Source: AP-15 sp963832875 (GTDB taxonomy: Bacteria; Pseudomonadota; Alphaproteobacteria; ATCC43930; CGMCC-115725). Taken from it: a stretch of 64,000 nucleotides of DNA. Of this stretch, positions 1-8,573 are shown in pieces. The notes under the pieces were generated by a model. The model saw only the letters and a program-made list of their open reading frames with translations. It searched no databases and was not told where the DNA came from. Numbering within the stretch: the first letter of the stretch is position 1; every line of letters begins with the position of its first letter. The stretch lies in contig CAWHWB010000004.1 of the NCBI GenBank assembly GCA_963832875.1, forward strand, positions 124,001 to 188,000. The letters run 5' to 3'. A program made the position numbers and the translations under genes.

Positions 1-1724
1 AGCGGATGGGTCAGATCGGGGGCCGGCACCGCTGCCAGCAGCGCCTGGGTATAGGGGTGCACCGGACGGCGAAACAGGGTCGCCCGGTCGGCGATCTCGA
101 CGATGCGGCCGGCGCACATCACCGCGATCCGGTCGGCGATATAGTCCACCACCGCCAGGTTATGGGAAATGAACAGGTAGGTCAGCCCCAGCTTTTGCTT
201 GAGGTCCATCAGCAGGTTCAGGATCTGCGCCTGGATCGAGACGTCGAGCGCCGAAGTCGGCTCGTCGCAGATCACCAGATCGGGCCGCAGCGCCAAGGCG
301 CGGGCGATGCCGATGCGCTGGCGCTGACCGCCGGAAAAGCTGTGCGGATAGCGCCTCAGATGGTGGCGGTCGAGACCGACCAGGCCGACCAGCTCGTCGA
401 CCATCTCGCGCCGCGAGCGGGCGTCGCCGATGCCGTGGATCGCCAGCGGCTCCTCGATAATGTCGTAGACCGTCATGCGCGGGTTGAGCGAGCCGAACGG
501 GTCCTGGAAGATGAACTGCACCTGGCGGCGAAACTGCTTCAGCCCCTCGCCTTCGAGCGCCAGCACGTCGATCAGCCGGCCGCGATCGTTGAATGCGATC
601 GAGCCGGCGTCGGGCGTCACCGCCCGCAGCAGGATCTTGCTCAAGGTGGTCTTGCCGCAGCCGCTTTCGCCGACCAGCCCCAGGCATTCGCCGCGCTCGA
701 TCTTCAGGCTCACATCGTCGACCGCGACGACCTGCGCCGAGGCGCCCGCGAACCACCCGCTCTTGCGGATCGAATAGCTTTTGCGGATGGCGCGGCATTC
801 AAGCAACGGCGCGCTTGGCCCCGATGGCCACGGCAGCTTTTCGGCCATCAGATGCGGCGCGTCCCCCGCCGCGACCTCGCGGATCGGCACCAGGCGCTCG
901 CCCGGTTTCATGTCGAAGCGCGGCACCGCGCGCAGCAAGGCGCGCAGATAGGGGTGTTCCGGCTGCCGGAAAATGTCCGCGAGCGTGCCGCTCTCGACCA
1001 CCTCGCCGCGGTACATGACGACGATTTCTTCGGCGACGTTGGCCACCACCCCGAGATCATGGGTGATCAGCAGCACCGCCATGCCGAGCTCGTGCTGCAG
1101 CTCGATCACCAGCTTCAGGATCTGCGCCTGGATCGTCACGTCGAGGGCGGTCGTCGGCTCGTCGGCGATCAGCAATGCCGGGCGGCAGACCAGCGCCATC
1201 GCGATCATCGCACGCTGCCGCAACCCACCGGACAGCTCGAACGGATAGCTGCGCAACGCGCGCCCCGGATCGGGGAAGCCGACGAGGCGCAACGTGTCCC
1301 GCGTCAGCTCGGCAGTCTCCGCGGCACCGACCGGCCGATGCAGCCGCAGCGCCTCGCCGACCTGATCGCCGATCGTATGCAGCGGCGACAACGAGGTCAT
1401 CGGCTCTTGAAAGATGATCGAGATGCGGCCGCCGCGGATCGCCCGCATCGCGGCGCTGTCCCTCGGCAATTTGACGAGGTCGACCGACGTGCCGTCGCCG
1501 CGCGGGTCGGCGAACAGGATTTCGCCTTGGGTGATCTGGCCGCTGCGCGGCAGGATGCGCATGATCGCTTGGCTGACCACCGATTTTCCGGAACCGGATT
1601 CGCCGACCAGCGCCACCGTCGAGTGCGGCCGCACCCGGAACGACGCACCGCCGACGGCGCGGATGAACCCGCCCGGCGCGGCAAAGCGGACATGCAGGTC
1701 GCGGATCGTCAAGAGGTCGCTCAC
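1..1724 (-). CDS. Fused double-NBD oligopeptide/dipeptide-type ABC transporter ATPase (3' end off window)
   Basis: Cytoplasmic ATPase that would power import of a peptide-like or other small substrate through two permeases not present here. Translating the minus strand from GTG at 1724 gives one unbroken frame to the window edge, about 574 residues. NBD1 has Walker A GESGSGKS, signature LSGGLRQR and Walker B LLIADEPTTALD. NBD2 has GESGCGKT, FSGGQRQR and LVICDEPTSALD. The oligopeptide-family tail (HPYLRALL, HPYTQALL) follows each NBD. Fused DppD-DppF arrangements (YejF/GsiA type) are usually around 550-620 residues, so only a short C-terminus is missing. The GTG overlaps the stop of the preceding gene (GTGA), which implies translational coupling to the glycan operon. 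That is an unusual neighbour for this family. The substrate is unknown. Confidence 0.9.
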   Translation of the reverse strand, partial: MSDLLTIRDLHVRFAAPGGFIRAVGGASFRVRPHSTVALVGESGSGKSVVSQAIMRILPRSGQITQGEILFADPRGDGTSVDLVKLPRDSAAMRAIRGGRISIIFQEPMTSLSPLHTIGDQVGEALRLHRPVGAAETAELTRDTLRLVGFPDPGRALRSYPFELSGGLRQRAMIAMALVCRPALLIADEPTTALDVTIQAQILKLVIELQHELGMAVLLITHDLGVVANVAEEIVVMYRGEVVESGTLADIFRQPEHPYLRALLRAVPRFDMKPGERLVPIREVAAGDAPHLMAEKLPWPSGPSAPLLECRAIRKSYSIRKSGWFAGASAQVVAVDDVSLKIERGECLGLVGESGCGKTTLSKILLRAVTPDAGSIAFNDRGRLIDVLALEGEGLKQFRRQVQFIFQDPFGSLNPRMTVYDIIEEPLAIHGIGDARSRREMVDELVGLVGLDRHHLRRYPHSFSGGQRQRIGIARALALRPDLVICDEPTSALDVSIQAQILNLLMDLKQKLGLTYLFISHNLAVVDYIADRIAVMCAGRIVEIADRATLFRRPVHPYTQALLAAVPAPDLTHP

Positions 1725-2254
1725 GCCCTCACTCCGTCTGCCGGATCGTCGGCCCCCGGGAAGCTCGGGGAAAAGACCAGGGACTGAATCCCGAGCGCCT
1801 CGAGATTGGCCGCCGTCGCCGGGTTCAGCACCAGCCGTCGGGTCGCCGCTGCCCTCGCCGAGCGCTCGACCAGTTCGGCAAACCCCTCGATGCGGCTATC
1901 GAGCCGGATCACCGAGCGGCCGGCGCGTAGCTCGAGCTGCATCCACCCGTCGCGGCGGTCGCGCCGGGTCGAATAATAGGCGAGCTTGATCCGGTCGAGC
2001 TCGGTCCAGCGGATCGAGGCGCCGAGCGGGCCCGAGGCGGAGATTCCGGCTTCGGTCACCTCGACGAAGGTGCGATGGCGCAGCGCGGTGCGGAGCCCGA
2101 ACACCGAAAACAGCGCGGCGAGACCGCCTAAGATCCCGGCCGCGACGGCACCAAGCGAGGCGATCGCCAGGATTGCGACGGTCGGCACCAGGCCGGCGGC
2201 GGCGCGCAGGTAGTCGCCGAGCATCGCCGAAGCCGGGTACGCGTGCCGGGTCAT
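1721..2254 (-). CDS. Small membrane protein of unknown function with PH-like beta domain
   Basis: Unknown function. The protein has 177 residues. Residues about 15-50 form a long hydrophobic stretch (VPTVAILAIASLGAVAAG onward) that could be a two-helix hairpin. The rest is soluble and beta-rich, with a pattern (FVEVTEAGISASGP, then IRWTELDRIKLAYYS) like bacterial PH/YcxB-type domains that follow a membrane anchor. ATG at 2254 was chosen because it overlaps the stop of the deacetylase-like gene (ATGA). Its own stop overlaps the GTG of the ABC ATPase. The frame stays open further upstream, but that part only shadows the neighbouring gene. Coupling on both sides suggests it is made together with the deacetylase-like and ABC proteins. 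Confidence 0.7.
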   Translation of the reverse strand: MTRHAYPASAMLGDYLRAAAGLVPTVAILAIASLGAVAAGILGGLAALFSVFGLRTALRHRTFVEVTEAGISASGPLGASIRWTELDRIKLAYYSTRRDRRDGWMQLELRAGRSVIRLDSRIEGFAELVERSARAAATRRLVLNPATAANLEALGIQSLVFSPSFPGADDPADGVRA

Positions 2255-3111
2255 GGCGGCGGGTCGATAATTGGCGCGAAGACCTCGCCGCCAGCCAGCC
2301 AACGGGCCGCCGGATGGGTCTCGGTCAGCGCGATCAGCCGGCCGAGGAAGGCGCCGGTGGCCTCGTCCTGAACCTGATGATGGGTCAGGATTCCGCTCGG
2401 CTCGCCGCCATCGGCGGCGCCGGTTCGGCGCGCCCGCAGATGCCCGGTGAGAGCGGCGAGCGCCGCGGCCTCGCCGACAAACCCGCGATCGCCTTTCCAG
2501 GCGACCAGATCGACATGGACATTGGCCTCGAACACGCCCGGCGAGGGCCATGCTCCGCGCCGCGGTCCGAGGCGCGAGACCGCCCTAATCCCACACCCCG
2601 CGAGCAGCGGCAGAAAGCGCTCGTCGAGGCGGTTCCACGGCGGCGCCAGGACGGCGAGCACTCGGGTTCCGAACAGCTCTCGCAGCCGCGCCTGCCCGGC
2701 GCACAGATCGGCAGCGGCCGATTGCCGCGAGCGCTGCGCCGGAAACTCGCTCTTTTTGCCGCGGAAACCGCTCGCTTCGGGCGGGGCCGCATGGTTGGAA
2801 TGCCGCCAGCCGTGCTGCAGGATGCTGATCGGCGGCAGCTCGATCGGCGGCGACCCAGCTGATCGCGTCCCGAGACCGCCGAGCCGAGCGGCGAGCCCGG
2901 CCTCCGCCGCCGCCGGAATGACCGCCAGGGCCACCGGAATCGTCCCTGCGATTTGCAGCAGGCGGTCGAGAGGCCCGCACGGTACCGCCGCGTCGTCGTC
3001 ACGCCACCACAGCGTAGCGATCCTCCCTTCATCTCCCCAGCGGTCGAGTTCGTGCGCCAGATCGGCCCAAAATGCCGTCGCGGCCGGGGAGGCTTGGGAA
3101 AGATTTATCAT
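2251..3111 (-). CDS. Polysaccharide deacetylase-like protein (divergent NodB fold)
   Basis: Probably a carbohydrate esterase-4-like protein acting on the glycan made by the adjacent glycosyltransferases. It has 286 residues and no obvious signal peptide. Visible landmarks are WWRDDDA near residue 40 (the place of the catalytic and metal Asp pair), QHGWRHSNH near residue 100 (the metal-binding His-x3-His-like motif), APPWNR near residue 160 and LTHH near residue 245. These match the motif order of NodB-like proteins, but each motif is atypical, so activity is inferred. ATG at 3111 overlaps the upstream glycosyltransferase stop (ATGA), and its own stop overlaps the next start. Confidence 0.75.
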   Translation of the reverse strand: MINLSQASPAATAFWADLAHELDRWGDEGRIATLWWRDDDAAVPCGPLDRLLQIAGTIPVALAVIPAAAEAGLAARLGGLGTRSAGSPPIELPPISILQHGWRHSNHAAPPEASGFRGKKSEFPAQRSRQSAAADLCAGQARLRELFGTRVLAVLAPPWNRLDERFLPLLAGCGIRAVSRLGPRRGAWPSPGVFEANVHVDLVAWKGDRGFVGEAAALAALTGHLRARRTGAADGGEPSGILTHHQVQDEATGAFLGRLIALTETHPAARWLAGGEVFAPIIDPPP

Positions 3112-4349
3112 TTGCCGACTGTATAGTCACCCGCCGACATTACGGAATCCTCAATCGCCGCTCGGTTCGCGTCGGAGATCGGCGGTCGATCGGCGGTCTT
3201 GGCCTCGACGATCATGCCGGCGACCAACAGCGCGGCGCGACGCGCCCCCGCGACATCGACCGCGAGTGCGGCCGGCCGATGCCCGGCCGCCCGCTCGATC
3301 GCCGCGGCCAGCCGATCCGGAGACAGCGCGCCCGGCGCCAACATTTCGACGACCCCGCGATCCGCCAGCCGCTCCGCTCGCAAGGTCTGCTCGCTCTCGC
3401 GCATTTCGGCAAACGGCACCAACACCGCGGCGGCCCGGGCGGCGAGAATGTCGAGCACGGTGTTGTAACCGGCCTGGCTGACCGAGACCCGGCAGCGCCG
3501 CAGCATCTGCGGAAAATCATGCCGGTAGCGCTCGATCGCGATGCCGTCAGGCAGCCCGGCGGCCAATGCCGCGAATTCCGGCTGCGGCAGGTTGGGCCCG
3601 GTCAGCAGCCGCCAGCCGAGATTCGCCAGGCAGCCGCGCCGGCGTGCTTCGAGCGCCGCCGTCAACAACGCGCCGCCGACCGCCCCGCCGCCGGCCGAGA
3701 CCAGAACCTCGCCGGCGCCCGCCCCGCCGTCCGCGCCCCGGGGCCCTGTCGGCGCGCCGACGTAGCCGGTATAGACGAGCCGGTCGGCGATCTCGCAAGC
3801 TTCCCGAAAGCTCGCCTCGAGCGTAATCAGCGCCGGATCGCCATGAACCAGCACGGCGTCGAAATCGGCCTCGACGCGAGCCACGATTTCGCGGCGCCGC
3901 GTCATATCCTCGGGTGCGACCACGATGTCGCGCAACGAACACAGCACCAGCGCGCGCGGCCGGCGCGCACGGGCGGCGGCGATCAGCGGGTCGAGTTCGA
4001 AACGGAAGGCGCGGCGGCCGAATGGAAACGCCTCGATGATCACGGCATCCGGCCGCGCCGCCGCAAAGGCGTCGAGCAGCGCTTGCCGGCGGCCCGCTCG
4101 TAGCGCGTCGCCGACCGGCCGGCCGTCGCAGTCGACGAGTGCCCTGAAACCCGCATCCTGTGCCCGGATCGGCGCCAGCTGAACGACGCGCCCAGCCGCG
4201 GCACCGGCCAGTTCCGGCAGTTGCTCGCCGCCCGAGACCAGGGTGACCTCGATACCCGCCGCCGCCAGCCCCTCGACCAGATAGAGCGCGCGCCGCAGAT
4301 GCCCGATCCCGAGCAGGTGCTGCACATAGAACAGGACGGAGCCGGTCAC
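3108..4349 (-). CDS. Glycosyltransferase, GT28/MurG-like (GHLRR type)
   Basis: Likely transfers a sugar from an NDP-sugar onto a lipid-linked or cell-surface glycan. The protein has 413 residues. The N-terminal Rossmann half opens with VLFYVQHLLGIGHLRRA, whose GIGHLRR acceptor-side loop is typical of this family. The C-terminal half holds SQAGYNTVLDIL near residue 290, the position of the nucleotide-binding GGxNT motif, followed by VLVPF. It shares layout with the protein at 6813-8039, so the operon holds two members of the family. Start at 4349 overlaps the upstream GT4 stop (ATGA). The product glycan cannot be predicted. Confidence 0.82.
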   Translation of the reverse strand: MTGSVLFYVQHLLGIGHLRRALYLVEGLAAAGIEVTLVSGGEQLPELAGAAAGRVVQLAPIRAQDAGFRALVDCDGRPVGDALRAGRRQALLDAFAAARPDAVIIEAFPFGRRAFRFELDPLIAAARARRPRALVLCSLRDIVVAPEDMTRRREIVARVEADFDAVLVHGDPALITLEASFREACEIADRLVYTGYVGAPTGPRGADGGAGAGEVLVSAGGGAVGGALLTAALEARRRGCLANLGWRLLTGPNLPQPEFAALAAGLPDGIAIERYRHDFPQMLRRCRVSVSQAGYNTVLDILAARAAAVLVPFAEMRESEQTLRAERLADRGVVEMLAPGALSPDRLAAAIERAAGHRPAALAVDVAGARRAALLVAGMIVEAKTADRPPISDANRAAIEDSVMSAGDYTVGK

Positions 4350-5485
4350 GAGGCCGCGATCGCCGCGGATCGCCGCGATTTAGCGGCACAGGCCGGCCGC
4401 AGCGCGGCGATCACCGCAGCGAGGCGTCGGGCCGCGGCCGGAATATCGTGCTCGTCAATAACGCGCCGCCGCGCCGCCTCGGCAAACTGCGCACGCAGAC
4501 TGCGATCGAGGATCAGCCGCCGCAGCGCCGCGGCGAAAGCCGTCGCGTCGCCCGGTGGAACGATGAGTCCGGTCGTCTCCGCCGCAACAATCTCGGAGAC
4601 GCCGCCGCTGGCGCCGGCCACCACCGGCAGGCCGCTCGCCTGCGCCTCAAGCAAGGCCATGCCGAAGGCTTCGTTGACCGCTGGCCAGACGCACAGATCA
4701 GCGGCGGCGAGCTGCCCGGCGAGCGCCGCCGGACCGAGCGCCCCGGTCCAGATGACCCGTGCTCCTAACGGGGCTAACGCGCGCGCGACCTCGGGCCGCG
4801 CGGCGCCGTCGCCGACCACAGTCAGCGACCAATCGAGGTCGGTCAGCCGGGTTAGGGCGTCGCCGAGGACCCGGTACGAGGCGAGCTTGTCGCCGTCGCG
4901 CATCATCGCGACCGCGATCAGCCGCGCCGGCTCGTCGCCGGGCCGCCCCCGTGGCACATAATCCCGGGCGTCGAGAAACGGCTTGATCGGGACCCACCGC
5001 GAGCGCTCGGCGAGCAATGGTAGTACGCAATCGCGGTCGGCCGGGTTGAGTCCGATCACCGCGTCGGCCCGACGGATCGCCTCCCCGACAGCGCGGTGGC
5101 CGACAGCCCAGGGGCCACCCGCCCGCCTGGGCGCAAACGAGGCCTCGGCGACGACATAGGGAATGCCGAGCGCTCCGGCAATTTGCGGCCCCAGCCAATC
5201 GGGCGCCTTGTGCTGGAGATGGTACGTGAACCATAGCTGGGGGGTAGCCTCGGGCGCGGTCCCGCAGCGGCGCAAAAACCGCTCGGCGAGAGCTTGCCCG
5301 AGGGCGGCGAGCCGCGCTTGGCGGATCGGGTCGCCGCGTCCCTCGAAGCTGCGAAAGCGCGAGGCCAAGAGCGGCACGTGCCCGGCCTGCCGCAGCGCTG
5401 CGGCGAACAGCTGCGCCATCCGCCGATCCCCCGAGGGAACCGGATGATCGGGCGGCTTCAACGGCGCATAGAAAGCGATGCGCAT
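4346..5485 (-). CDS. GT4-family glycosyltransferase
   Basis: Retaining glycosyltransferase with a GT-B fold, 379 residues. The N-terminus MRIAFYAPLKPPDHPVPSGD is the classic start with a Gly-rich acceptor loop. The C-terminal half carries VVGDGAARPEV, then the donor-binding E-x7-E motif (NEAFGMALLEAQASG near residue 270), followed by GLPVVAGASGGVSEIV. Start ATG at 5485 lies 12 nt after the upstream GT4 stop, and the stop overlaps the next ATG. It probably adds one residue to the same repeat unit as its neighbours. The sugar specificity is not readable from sequence. Confidence 0.85.
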   Translation of the reverse strand: MRIAFYAPLKPPDHPVPSGDRRMAQLFAAALRQAGHVPLLASRFRSFEGRGDPIRQARLAALGQALAERFLRRCGTAPEATPQLWFTYHLQHKAPDWLGPQIAGALGIPYVVAEASFAPRRAGGPWAVGHRAVGEAIRRADAVIGLNPADRDCVLPLLAERSRWVPIKPFLDARDYVPRGRPGDEPARLIAVAMMRDGDKLASYRVLGDALTRLTDLDWSLTVVGDGAARPEVARALAPLGARVIWTGALGPAALAGQLAAADLCVWPAVNEAFGMALLEAQASGLPVVAGASGGVSEIVAAETTGLIVPPGDATAFAAALRRLILDRSLRAQFAEAARRRVIDEHDIPAAARRLAAVIAALRPACAAKSRRSAAIAAS

Positions 5486-5497
5486 GACGCGGCGCGG

Positions 5498-6796
5498 CTA
5501 ACGCGCTTCGGCGAGTTCTGGCTTGCCGAGGCGCATTTTTTGCGGCTCGGCGGGTTCGAGCCCAAAGCGTCGGGCGAGCAGATCGATCCCGGCGGTCATG
5601 GCAAAAGCGCGGCGGACCCGCTGCTCGCCGGCGGCGGCGAGCGCAGCCCGCCACGCCGGATCGCGGATCAGGTCGGCGAGCGCACGGGCCAGCGCCGGCG
5701 GATCGCCCGGCGCGACCAGCACTCCAGTCGCGCCGTCCTCGATCAGTTCGGGAATGCCCGAAATATCGGTGGCGACGCAGGCAAGGCGTTGGCTCTGCGC
5801 CTCCATCAGCACGTTGGGCAGCCCGTCGCGGTCGCCGTCCGCGGCCACCTTGGCCGCCAGCACAAAGAGGTCGGCCATCCGATAGGCGGCCAGCACCTCG
5901 GGCTGCGGCAAGGCCCCGCGCCAGGCGATGCGCGCCGACAGGCCGAGGATCTCGGCCCGCGCGCGCAGGTTCGCAGCAAGCTCGCCGCCGCCGATATGCA
6001 CCAGGCGCCAGGCGAGGTCCGGCGGCAACAGCGCCAGTGCGGCGAGCAGATCGTCATAGCCCTTTTTCGCCACCGCGCGGCCGACCGAGAGCAGCGTGAC
6101 CGGATGGTGGGGGTCGCTGCCGTCGCCGCAAGCGGGGCGCACCGGGGCCGGCGAAAAGCGTTCGAGATCGAGGCCGTGATAGCACAACACCACCTGCTCG
6201 GGGCTCGGCGCCAAGGCGGCCAGATGAGCGCGCCCGCTTTCGGTGCAGGTCGCGACCCAGCGAGCTTCCGCGAGCTTCCCCCGCTTCTCCCAGTCCGGAA
6301 TCGTCCAGATGTCCTTGGCGTGAGCCGACACCGACCAGTCGCGGCCGGCAACCAGCGCCGCATAGCGCGCGACCGATGCCGGCGTGTGCAGAAAGTGGGC
6401 GTGGAGGTGATCGACATCCGCGGGCAATTCCGCCGCCAGCACCAGCGCCTGGCCAAACCGGCGGACGCGGTTCGGGGTCGGATCGCGGACCAGATCGGCG
6501 AGCCACGCGCGCCAAGCGGCTCGATACCCCGGCAGCCGGCGGGCGCGCCGCCAGCCGCGCCAGACCCGCGACGGCTTCTGATACAAATATTCCGGGAGAT
6601 AGAGGCGGGTGGCCTGGATCGCTTCGTGCACCGGGTGAATGGCGCGATCGGTCGGCTGGCGCAGCGAGACGATCAGGATGCCGAGCCCACGCCGTTCGAG
6701 CGCCAGGATCTCCTGCGCGACAAAGGTCTCCGACAGCCGCGGATAGCCCTTCAGCACAAAGGCGACCCGCCGCCGCGCCACAGCTGACCGCGGCAC
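5498..6796 (-). CDS. GT4-family glycosyltransferase (colanic-acid type)
   Basis: GT-B glycosyltransferase, about 432 residues. It shows RVAFVLKGYPRLSETFVAQE at the N-terminus (the ExoL/AmsK/WcaL-like 'PxxSETF' start), HLHAHF, then SVGRAVAKKGYDDLL and DGLPNVLMEAQSQ (E-x7-E region near residue 325), GIPELI and GVLVAPGD. The open frame reaches back to 6892, but that part overlaps the preceding gene. GTG at 6796 is preferred because AGGTGGAG sits about 8 nt upstream. TTG at 6802 is the alternative. The gap to the previous gene's stop is only 16 nt. Confidence 0.85.
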   Translation of the reverse strand: MPRSAVARRRVAFVLKGYPRLSETFVAQEILALERRGLGILIVSLRQPTDRAIHPVHEAIQATRLYLPEYLYQKPSRVWRGWRRARRLPGYRAAWRAWLADLVRDPTPNRVRRFGQALVLAAELPADVDHLHAHFLHTPASVARYAALVAGRDWSVSAHAKDIWTIPDWEKRGKLAEARWVATCTESGRAHLAALAPSPEQVVLCYHGLDLERFSPAPVRPACGDGSDPHHPVTLLSVGRAVAKKGYDDLLAALALLPPDLAWRLVHIGGGELAANLRARAEILGLSARIAWRGALPQPEVLAAYRMADLFVLAAKVAADGDRDGLPNVLMEAQSQRLACVATDISGIPELIEDGATGVLVAPGDPPALARALADLIRDPAWRAALAAAGEQRVRRAFAMTAGIDLLARRFGLEPAEPQKMRLGKPELAEAR

Positions 6797-6812
6797 GTTC
6801 AAGACTCCACCT

Positions 6813-8039
6813 TCAAGCCCCGATGCGCGCCCGCACCGCGACCCGCCCCGCCCGGGCCCGGTCGAGCCACTTTTTTGCCAGGCGATTGACATTGGGCATG
6901 CCGTCGAGCAGGCCGGGAATGACCACCGTCGACGGCGCCGGCTGGCCGGGCAGCCGGCGCAGCGCCGCCGCCATGACCCGCGGGTCGCTTCCTTGCTGCT
7001 CCGACAGCATGGCCACGAGCCCGAGCTCGGCGGCGCGTTCGGTGCGGATGAACTGCTCCAGCCGGGGGGCGGTGCGCGGCACGATCAGCGCCGGTTTGTC
7101 GAAGGACAGGATCTCGCAGAACGTGTTGTATCCGCCCATCGCGACGACGCCGGCGGCGCGCGCCATCAGCGCCTCGAACCGGGCGTTGAAGGTGATGGCG
7201 CGGACCTTGGGCAGCCGGGCCGCGCGGGCGGCGAACGCCGCGCGCTGCTCGGGCACCATGAACGGGCCGAAGACGATCAGCGCCGGCAGCGGGATGCCGG
7301 GATCGTGCTCATAGGCCGCCAGCACTAGATCGACCAGCGCGTCGCCGTCGCCGCCGCCGCCCGGCGTCACCAGCAGAAACTCGCTCTCGACGAATTCCTG
7401 GAGATCGGAGGTCACCGCCAGATCGACGGCGCTGCGGCGCAGATAGCCGGTATAGACCATCCGGCGGCGCACGCTCGCCGGCACCGGCAGCCCGGCTAAC
7501 GGATCGCAGATCTGCGGCAGGCCGTAAACCCACAGCTCGTCGTAATATTCGGCCAGCGCCGGCACCGCGTTCTTGCGTTCCCATTCGTTTTCGAGCGCTT
7601 CGGGATCGTCCATCACGTCGCGAAGCCCCAGGATCACGGTCGCCCTGCGCCGCTGGACCAGCTGCAAGGTGTCGCGCACCTCGCCGCGTAGGCCCAACGG
7701 TTCCTTGTCGATGATCAACAGGTCGGGATCAAAGATGTCGGCGGTGTGCCGGATAATCGAGGAGCGCATTGCCAAAGTCTCCTCGATATCGATGTGCAGG
7801 TTCAACGAGACATACTCGCCGTTGCGCAGCTTGATCACGCCCGGCACCCGCACGAAATCAACACGGGCGCGAAAGTCGAAGCTGCCGATGATCGGCGATC
7901 CCGACAGGATCAAAATCGACAGCGCCGGGTCGGCGTCGACCAGAGAATGGGCGATCGCTCGGCAACGGCGCAGATGCCCGAGGCCAAAGCTGTCGTGACT
8001 GTAGATGAGCACGCGCTTGTGATGACGCCGACCAGCCAT
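6813..8039 (-). CDS. Glycosyltransferase, GT28/MurG-like (GHLRR type), first gene of the glycan operon
   Basis: A 408-residue protein beginning with VLIYSHDSFGLGHLRRCRAI, the same GLGHLRR loop as the protein at 3108-4349. Mid-protein it has LLVTPGGGGDGDALVD, and near residue 300 VVAMGGYNTFCEIL, the donor-binding GGxNT-like motif. This family occurs beside GT4 enzymes in bacterial polysaccharide clusters. Start ATG at 8039 has AGGGGGT about 5 nt upstream. As the first gene of the seven-gene minus-strand run, its upstream spacer (8040-8573) should hold the operon promoter. Confidence 0.82.
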   Translation of the reverse strand: MAGRRHHKRVLIYSHDSFGLGHLRRCRAIAHSLVDADPALSILILSGSPIIGSFDFRARVDFVRVPGVIKLRNGEYVSLNLHIDIEETLAMRSSIIRHTADIFDPDLLIIDKEPLGLRGEVRDTLQLVQRRRATVILGLRDVMDDPEALENEWERKNAVPALAEYYDELWVYGLPQICDPLAGLPVPASVRRRMVYTGYLRRSAVDLAVTSDLQEFVESEFLLVTPGGGGDGDALVDLVLAAYEHDPGIPLPALIVFGPFMVPEQRAAFAARAARLPKVRAITFNARFEALMARAAGVVAMGGYNTFCEILSFDKPALIVPRTAPRLEQFIRTERAAELGLVAMLSEQQGSDPRVMAAALRRLPGQPAPSTVVIPGLLDGMPNVNRLAKKWLDRARAGRVAVRARIGA

Positions 8040-8573
8040 TACGACCCCCTGCGCATGCCTGCGCCACGACTATTGCATAGCGCCGCGAGTGGCGGAATGA
8101 TCTTTTTATGAAGCCGCTCGGGATCACACATGCAAAGACCGCTCGACTGCTGCCGGGGCTACGGCCGGCGCGGCGCGGACCGGCCGACGGCCATTTGCGT
8201 CGGCACGACCCAACGGTCTCGCGAGCCCCGGCCGTGGCGCTGGCGGGCCTGCGGTTTCACTCATCAGCGGGGCCCGACCGCGACATCCGTCTAGGGAACT
8301 ACTGCCGGCGCCAATTTTCCGTCGGCATTGTTCATAGTTCGATGGCTGCCGATGCTGTTCTGCTGCCGCTCGATCGGCAGGCCTTGACGGCCGCGCGGTA
8401 ATGACGGGGACGGCGAGCTTGTCGGACGCGCTATCATCGTGGCCCCGTTCGTTGCCCTGGCCCGCCGGCGACTGCGAACGGACGGGGCCGGGCGCAGGAC
8501 GGCAACGGGTCGCAAACCTCGCGGTTCGCCGCCGAATGGTGCATCCCCGCGCAGGCGATGAATGGAGGGAGGA
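8040..8573. other. Divergent intergenic region with no convincing gene
   Basis: This 534-base spacer separates the minus-strand glycan operon from the plus-strand cNMP-binding gene, so it should carry promoters in both directions. No clear -35/-10 pair or operator palindrome stood out by eye. A 97-codon open frame at 8108-8401 has no ribosome binding site and an arginine/alanine-rich composition typical of chance frames in GC-rich DNA. It was not called. Confidence 0.5.

Noticed and set aside
6..1787. A 593-codon open frame on the plus strand
   Set aside because: It is antisense to the fused ABC ATPase, whose Walker and signature motifs are intact on the minus strand; the plus-strand text is Arg/His/Gln-rich and domain-free.
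5294..6787. A 497-codon open frame on the plus strand
   Set aside because: Antisense shadow of two GT4 genes with clear motifs; no ribosome site or domain.
5498..6892. Longer GT4 start at 6892
   Set aside because: It would overlap the preceding gene by 80 bases; GTG 6796 has a good ribosome site.
8108..8401. Small plus-strand open frame in the divergent spacer
   Set aside because: No ribosome site, no recognisable domain, Arg/Ala/Pro-biased chance composition.
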